This document shows, piece after piece, positions 60,256-64,000 of a DNA stretch of 64,000 nucleotides. The notes beneath the pieces are model-generated. The model was given only the letters and a program-made list of their open reading frames with translations. It searched no databases and had not been told where the DNA came from. The stretch covers positions 124,001 to 188,000 of the forward strand of contig NZ_JAOWPS010000002.1 of the NCBI RefSeq assembly GCF_025753795.1, in the 5' to 3' direction. Made by a program: the position numbers and the translations under genes. This DNA comes from Mesorhizobium sp. YC-39. GTDB taxonomy: Bacteria > Pseudomonadota > Alphaproteobacteria > Rhizobiales > Rhizobiaceae. The first letter of the stretch is position 1. Every line of letters begins with the position of its first letter.

Positions 60256-60816
60256 TCAGCCGATACGGATCTTGGTGTCGGAAATGAACTGGAACACCGG
60301 CACCAGCATGTTCTCCGGCGCCGGTCCCTTCCGGATGCGGCCGGCGGTGTCGTACACGGAGCCGTGGCACGGGCAGAACCAGCCGCCGAATTCGCCTTCC
60401 TGGCCGAGCGGAATGCAGCCGAGGTGGGTGCAGACCTGAACCATCACCATCCAGGCTTCCTTACCCGGCGTGGTGCGGTTGGCGTCGGTCGCCGGCGCGT
60501 CGGCCGGCAGATTTTCATTGCGGGCGATCGGATCCTTGAGGTCGGCCAGGTTGACCGCCTCGCCATCCTTCATCTCCTGCTCGGTGCGGTTGCGCACCAC
60601 GACCGGCTTGCCGCGCCATTTCACGACGAGCGACATGCCCGGCGTCAGCGAGGCGACATCGACCTCGACCGAGGCCAGCGCCAGCGTCGAGGCGTCCGGG
60701 CGCATCTGGTCGATGAACGGCCATGCGACGGCGCCCGCGCCGACCACTGCGGCCATGCCGGTGGCGACGTAGAGAAAATCGCGACGGTTGGGATCGTGGA
60801 TGTCGGTTGCGCTCAC
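60256..60816 (-). CDS. petA: Rieske iron-sulfur subunit of the bc1 complex
   Basis: A 186-residue protein with an N-terminal twin-arginine anchor ([25 protein letters not shown]) and a C-terminal Rieske domain, ligands in CTHLGC and CPCHG. It carries the [2Fe-2S] centre that moves electrons from quinol at cytochrome b to cytochrome c1. First gene of petABC. The [10 protein letters not shown] loop is standard. Confidence 0.96.
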   Translation of the reverse strand: MSATDIHDPNRRDFLYVATGMAAVVGAGAVAWPFIDQMRPDASTLALASVEVDVASLTPGMSLVVKWRGKPVVVRNRTEQEMKDGEAVNLADLKDPIARNENLPADAPATDANRTTPGKEAWMVMVQVCTHLGCIPLGQEGEFGGWFCPCHGSVYDTAGRIRKGPAPENMLVPVFQFISDTKIRIG

Positions 60817-61129
60817 GGGTGCCTGATCCTTTCGCCTCTTCCGTGCCGGTGGCCGAGCCTTGCTCCCCGCTCGTCTACGCCAACCCGACAGCGCATGGCG
60901 AACAGGCTAGCGAATTCCTCCGGCATTTGGAGTTCGGTTTATGCGTGAAGCCCGTTTTTGTCCAGACGGGTGAAGGCACAAGGGCAGATTGTCGCGGGGA
61001 CACAGCGCGGCTTGGCGGAGCGCTGTGCCGATTGCCCGCCCGACGCCGCGTAACAACCGGAAATCCGGCGCGAAATCGACGCCTGTCCTTGCCTCGACAG
61101 CGAGCGCTGGCGGGGTCTATTCTTCACTC
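60817..61129. other. Upstream region of petABC and the cupin gene
   Basis: About 310 bp between divergent genes. The promoter of petABC (minus) and of the cupin gene (plus) should be here. I saw no strong hairpin or repeat. A short GC-rich run (CACAGCGCGGCTTGGCGGAGCGCTGTG) near 61000-61026 could fold back on itself, but its role is unclear. Confidence 0.45.
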
Positions 61130-61474
61130 ATGGCGCATGTCATCAACCCTGACCGCTGGGCGAAAGCGCCCGACCACTGGCAAGGCGAGCTGGAGTGCGG
61201 TGCCTACGGCTCCAACAGCTGCCTGATCTTCAACTATCTGCCCGGCATCGGCGGCGGCCCACGCCTGCACCAGCATCCCTACGCCGAGATCTTCATCATC
61301 CGCACCGGCACCGGCCTGTTCATTGTCGGCGATCAGGAAATCGAGGCCGCCGCCGGTCAGATCCTGATCGTGCCGCCCAACACGCCGCACAAATTCACCA
61401 ATCTGGGACCCGGTCCGCTCGAAACCACCGATATCCACGAGAACGGCAGCTTCATCACCGAGTGGCTTGAGTGA
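61130..61474 (+). CDS. Small cupin domain protein
   Basis: A 114-residue single-cupin protein: motif 1 PRLHQHPYAEIFIIRTGTGLFIVGDQE with His, His and Glu as metal ligands, and motif 2 ILIVPPNTPHKFTNLGPGP. Such cupins bind a metal and a small molecule and often act in detoxification or as a sugar isomerase-like enzyme. ATG at 61130. The reaction is unknown. It is divergent from petABC and convergent with the DUF6665 gene, whose stop begins 4 bases after its own. Confidence 0.8.
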   Translation: MAHVINPDRWAKAPDHWQGELECGAYGSNSCLIFNYLPGIGGGPRLHQHPYAEIFIIRTGTGLFIVGDQEIEAAAGQILIVPPNTPHKFTNLGPGPLETTDIHENGSFITEWLE

Positions 61475-61477
61475 TAT

Positions 61478-61792
61478 CTACTTCGCGCCGAGCCTGACAA
61501 GTACGGCTTTCGGTATGTTGTATTCGCGGATCACCGCGTCGTGCTTGCGCAGGCCGCATAGTTCGCGCTGAATGAAATAGCCGTGGACAGCATCGGCCGC
61601 ATCCCTGAGCAACCGAGGTCGATGTTCCGCATCGTCGCCATTTTCGCGCAACCTCGCCAGCGTTTCCTCGACGCGCTGCCCGGCGCGGCCAAGTGCCGCC
61701 GCTTTTTCGGCAAGGATTTCGTGGCCGAGCAGATCGAGCGCGCTCTCCTGCGCACCCGAGCGTCCAAAATTCGAAGGCATCCGCACCGACAT
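61478..61792 (-). CDS. DUF6665 family protein
   Basis: A 104-residue helical protein. The core ALDLLGHEILAEKAAALGRAGQRVEETLARLRENG and the later LLRDAADAVHGYFIQRELCGLRKHDAVIREYNIPKAVLVRLG match the DUF6665 layout found in rhizobia. No catalytic motif. Eight bases separate it from the end of the ABC transporter gene on the same strand, so it probably ends that operon. Confidence 0.8.
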   Translation of the reverse strand: MSVRMPSNFGRSGAQESALDLLGHEILAEKAAALGRAGQRVEETLARLRENGDDAEHRPRLLRDAADAVHGYFIQRELCGLRKHDAVIREYNIPKAVLVRLGAK

Positions 61793-61800
61793 GGCTCGTC

Positions 61801-63684
61801 CTACTCTGCTGGTCTCGTCTCTTCCAGGGCGCTTTCCTCGTTAAACAGGAACCCGCCGGACTGCCGCTTCCACAGCCGCGCATAGAGTCCGTCGAGCGCC
61901 ACCAGTTCGTCATGCGTGCCCTGTTCGACGATGCGGCCGCCATCGAGCACCACCAGGCGATCGAGGGCCGCAATGGTCGACAGCCGGTGGGCGATGGCAA
62001 TGACTGTCTTGTTCTCCATCAGCCTTGCCAGATTCTCCTGGATGGCCGCCTCGATGTCGGAATCGAGCGCCGACGTCGCCTCGTCGAGGATGAGGATCGG
62101 CGCGTCCTTGAGGAAGACACGGGCAATCGCCACGCGCTGGCGCTGGCCGCCCGACAGTTTCACGCCGCGCTCGCCGACAAAGGCCTCGTAGCCCTGACGA
62201 TCGCGATTGTCGCGCAAGCTCAGGATGAATTCGTGCGCCTCGGCCTTCTTCGCCGCGGCGATCACTTGCGCCTCGGTCGCGTCAGGCATGCCGAGCTTGA
62301 TGTTGTCGCGCAGCGAACGGTGGAACAGCGCAGTATCCTGGCTGACGACGCCGATATTGGCGCGCAGTGAGTTCTGCGTCATCTTCGAGATGTCTTGGCC
62401 ATCGATCAGTATCTTCCCGCCTTCGAGGTCATAGAGCCGCAGGATCAGATTGGCGAGCGTCGTCTTGCCGGCGCCGGACGGCCCGACCAGCCCGACCTTT
62501 TCGCCCGGCCGCACGGCAAGATCGATGCCATTGAGCACGCCGGAACCCTTGCCGTAGTGAAACTCAACATTTTTCACATCGATCCGTCCGCCGGTCACGA
62601 CAAGCTCTTTTGCGCCCGGCGCGTCGATCAGGCCAAGCGGCTGCGAAATCAGCGCCTTGGAGTTTTCCAGCACGCCGAGATTCCTCAGGATGCCGTTGAG
62701 CTGCATCATCAGCCGTCCGAGCAGCATATTGAGCCGCAGCACCAGCGACAATGTGAAGGCCACGGCGCCGACGGTGATCGAACCCTCGACCCAGAGATAG
62801 ACGGCAAAGCAGCCGATGGCGGTGATCATGATGCCCGACAACGTCGTCAGCGCCATGCGCACGCCGGTCAACCGGCGGGTGAACGGGCGAAGCGCGTCGA
62901 GGTAAATGTCGAAGCCGTTCCTGATGTAGTGGTCGTCGCCGTCGGCCGAGAACAGCTTCAGCGTCTGCACATTGGAATAGGAGTCGACGATGCGCCCATT
63001 GATCATTGAGCCAGCTTCAGCCGTGGCCTCGGCATGCTTGCGGATCGCCGGCACATAGAGCTTGGCCAGGAAGCCAAAGGCAGTGATCCAGATCACCACC
63101 AGCAGCGCCAGCCTCAGATCGAGGCCGGCGACCAGAGCCAGCGTCGTCACCGTATAGACGATCATGAACCAGACGACCTCGATAAAGCTTTCCATCAGGT
63201 CGCCTGTCGCCTGCCCCGCCTGCCAGACCTTGGTGGCGATGCGGCCGGCGAAGTCGTTCTGGAAGAAGGCGTAGGACTGGCGCGAGACATGGCGGTGCGC
63301 CTGCCAGCGCACCAGATTATAGAAACCCGGCGTGATCGTCTGTTCGTCGACCAGCGCCGACAGGCCGACGACGATCGTGCGGATGACCAGCACGACGACG
63401 GCCATGAAGACAAGTTCGGGGCCGGCGGCAGTCCACAGAGCGTGCCAGCTACGCTCGCCGGGAAGCTGGTCGAGGATGTCGACCAACCGCCCGACGAAAT
63501 AAAACAGTCCGGCTTCGACCAGCGGTGCGATGCCGCCGATGACCAGCATGGCGAAGAAGGCGAATTTCGCCTGCCCGACATAGTGCCAGAGGAAGCCGCC
63601 GACGCTGGCGGGTGGCCGAAGATTCGCGGGCTCCCGGAACGGATAGACCCAGTTCTCGAACCAGCGATAGACGGCAGTCATCAT
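61801..63684 (-). CDS. ABC transporter, fused permease and ATPase (exporter type)
   Basis: A 627-residue half-transporter. Six membrane helices in the first 340 residues, then an ABC ATPase with Walker [18 protein letters not shown] near 405, signature [14 protein letters not shown], and Walker [13 protein letters not shown]. The usual His is in AHRLSTI. It exports lipids, drugs or peptides. Its ATG overlaps the stop of an upstream paralogous gene by 4 bases, so the two act as a heterodimer. Cargo unknown; no accessory protein is nearby. Confidence 0.9.
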   Translation of the reverse strand: MMTAVYRWFENWVYPFREPANLRPPASVGGFLWHYVGQAKFAFFAMLVIGGIAPLVEAGLFYFVGRLVDILDQLPGERSWHALWTAAGPELVFMAVVVLVIRTIVVGLSALVDEQTITPGFYNLVRWQAHRHVSRQSYAFFQNDFAGRIATKVWQAGQATGDLMESFIEVVWFMIVYTVTTLALVAGLDLRLALLVVIWITAFGFLAKLYVPAIRKHAEATAEAGSMINGRIVDSYSNVQTLKLFSADGDDHYIRNGFDIYLDALRPFTRRLTGVRMALTTLSGIMITAIGCFAVYLWVEGSITVGAVAFTLSLVLRLNMLLGRLMMQLNGILRNLGVLENSKALISQPLGLIDAPGAKELVVTGGRIDVKNVEFHYGKGSGVLNGIDLAVRPGEKVGLVGPSGAGKTTLANLILRLYDLEGGKILIDGQDISKMTQNSLRANIGVVSQDTALFHRSLRDNIKLGMPDATEAQVIAAAKKAEAHEFILSLRDNRDRQGYEAFVGERGVKLSGGQRQRVAIARVFLKDAPILILDEATSALDSDIEAAIQENLARLMENKTVIAIAHRLSTIAALDRLVVLDGGRIVEQGTHDELVALDGLYARLWKRQSGGFLFNEESALEETRPAE

Positions 63685-64000
63685 GCGGCGGCTTCACCTT
63701 TTGTCGGCAGGTCGTCGGCGGGTGGCCTTTCCTCAAGCAGGAACCCGCCCGACTGGCGCTGCCAGAGCTGGGCATACAACCCGCCTTTGGCGACCAATTC
63801 CTGATGCGAACCGTCCTCGACGATGCGCCCTTTATCCATCACGACCAGCCTGTCCATCGCCGCGATGGTCGACAGCCGATGGGCGATGGCGATGACGGTC
63901 TTGCCTTGCATGAGTTTATAAAGGTTGTCCTGAATGGCGGCTTCCACTTCCGAATCGAGCGCGGAAGTCGCCTCGTCGAGAATAAGAATCGGCGCATCCT
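63681..64000 (-). CDS. ABC transporter ATPase, C-terminal part (upstream partner, cut by window edge)
   Basis: Only the last ~105 codons are inside the window. The piece holds the end of Walker B ([10 protein letters not shown]), the H-loop [27 protein letters not shown] and a C-terminus ([15 protein letters not shown]) very similar to that of the neighbouring gene. Tandem paralogs with overlapping stop and start usually encode the two halves of a heterodimeric exporter. The permease part lies outside. Confidence 0.88.
   Translation of the reverse strand, partial: DAPILILDEATSALDSEVEAAIQDNLYKLMQGKTVIAIAHRLSTIAAMDRLVVMDKGRIVEDGSHQELVAKGGLYAQLWQRQSGGFLLEERPPADDLPTKGEAAA

Overview
This window looks like a piece of the main chromosome of a Mesorhizobium-like alphaproteobacterium (Hyphomicrobiales, Phyllobacteriaceae). 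I infer this from the high GC with strong G/C third-position bias, BA14K, DUF1344 and UbiK-type proteins, a long alphaproteobacterial UvrB, a petABC operon with cytochrome c1 as a separate gene, MocE/MocB-like proteins, and many short palindromic intergenic repeats of rhizobial type. No database search was run, so genus and gene names rest on recognition of sequence. No tRNA, rRNA, CRISPR array, transposase, integrase or replication origin was seen.

Layout. 1-10.4 kb: the tail of a 3-hydroxyisobutyrate-dehydrogenase-like gene, a lipid kinase, two uncharacterised membrane proteins, a Tat-exported FAD oxidoreductase, DUF1344 and DUF3137 proteins, a CapA-type protein, and a gamma-butyrobetaine-hydroxylase-like dioxygenase divergent from a LysR regulator. 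11.5-17.2 kb: an unusually long UvrB, a frameshifted exported protein, and an ABC-F ATPase behind a possible leader peptide. 17-28 kb: many small genes (DUF1127, VOC, DUF1428, DUF1488, three cold-shock proteins, a Kazal-type lipoprotein, BA14K, short basic proteins) plus a TPR-sulfotransferase and an EAL phosphodiesterase; this stretch is the richest in palindromic repeats. 28-33.4 kb: ilvE, then a MarR / OmpR-type regulator / histidine kinase operon and a glycosyltransferase. 33.6-45 kb: a lower-GC membrane protein, CsaA and YbjN proteins, UbiK divergent from lgt, midA, pgeF, an M24-fold protein, a lipoprotein, prs, an AraC regulator and an MFS exporter. 45-47.6 kb: two alpha/beta hydrolases, the second divergent from an OhrR-like regulator with matching palindromes between them. 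47.6-52 kb: a minus-strand LacI-regulated catabolic-looking cluster. 52-57.3 kb: rplY, pth, ychF, corA and two MaoC proteins. 57.3-61 kb: apt and petABC. 61-64 kb: a cupin, a DUF6665 protein and a tandem pair of ABC exporters, the second cut by the window edge.

Most interesting points. (1) The 47.6-51.9 kb cluster joins a LacI regulator, a PanB-fold protein lacking the usual metal ligands, a di-iron sterol-desaturase-type oxygenase, a sugar/inositol-type binding protein and a MocE-like Rieske ferredoxin. It reads as an undescribed sense-and-oxidise catabolic module related in logic to rhizopine (moc) genes. (2) Palindromic repeats have entered coding sequence: twice in UvrB and once at the end of the CapA gene, recalling Rickettsia palindromic elements. 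(3) A composite palindromic repeat occurs four times between 22 and 31 kb, twice fused to a gene's TAA stop. (4) Several single-gene oddities are reported separately: a LacI reading frame without a normal start, a one-base frameshift in an exported protein, a possible ABC-F leader peptide, and an OhrR-type regulator facing a peroxidase-like hydrolase.
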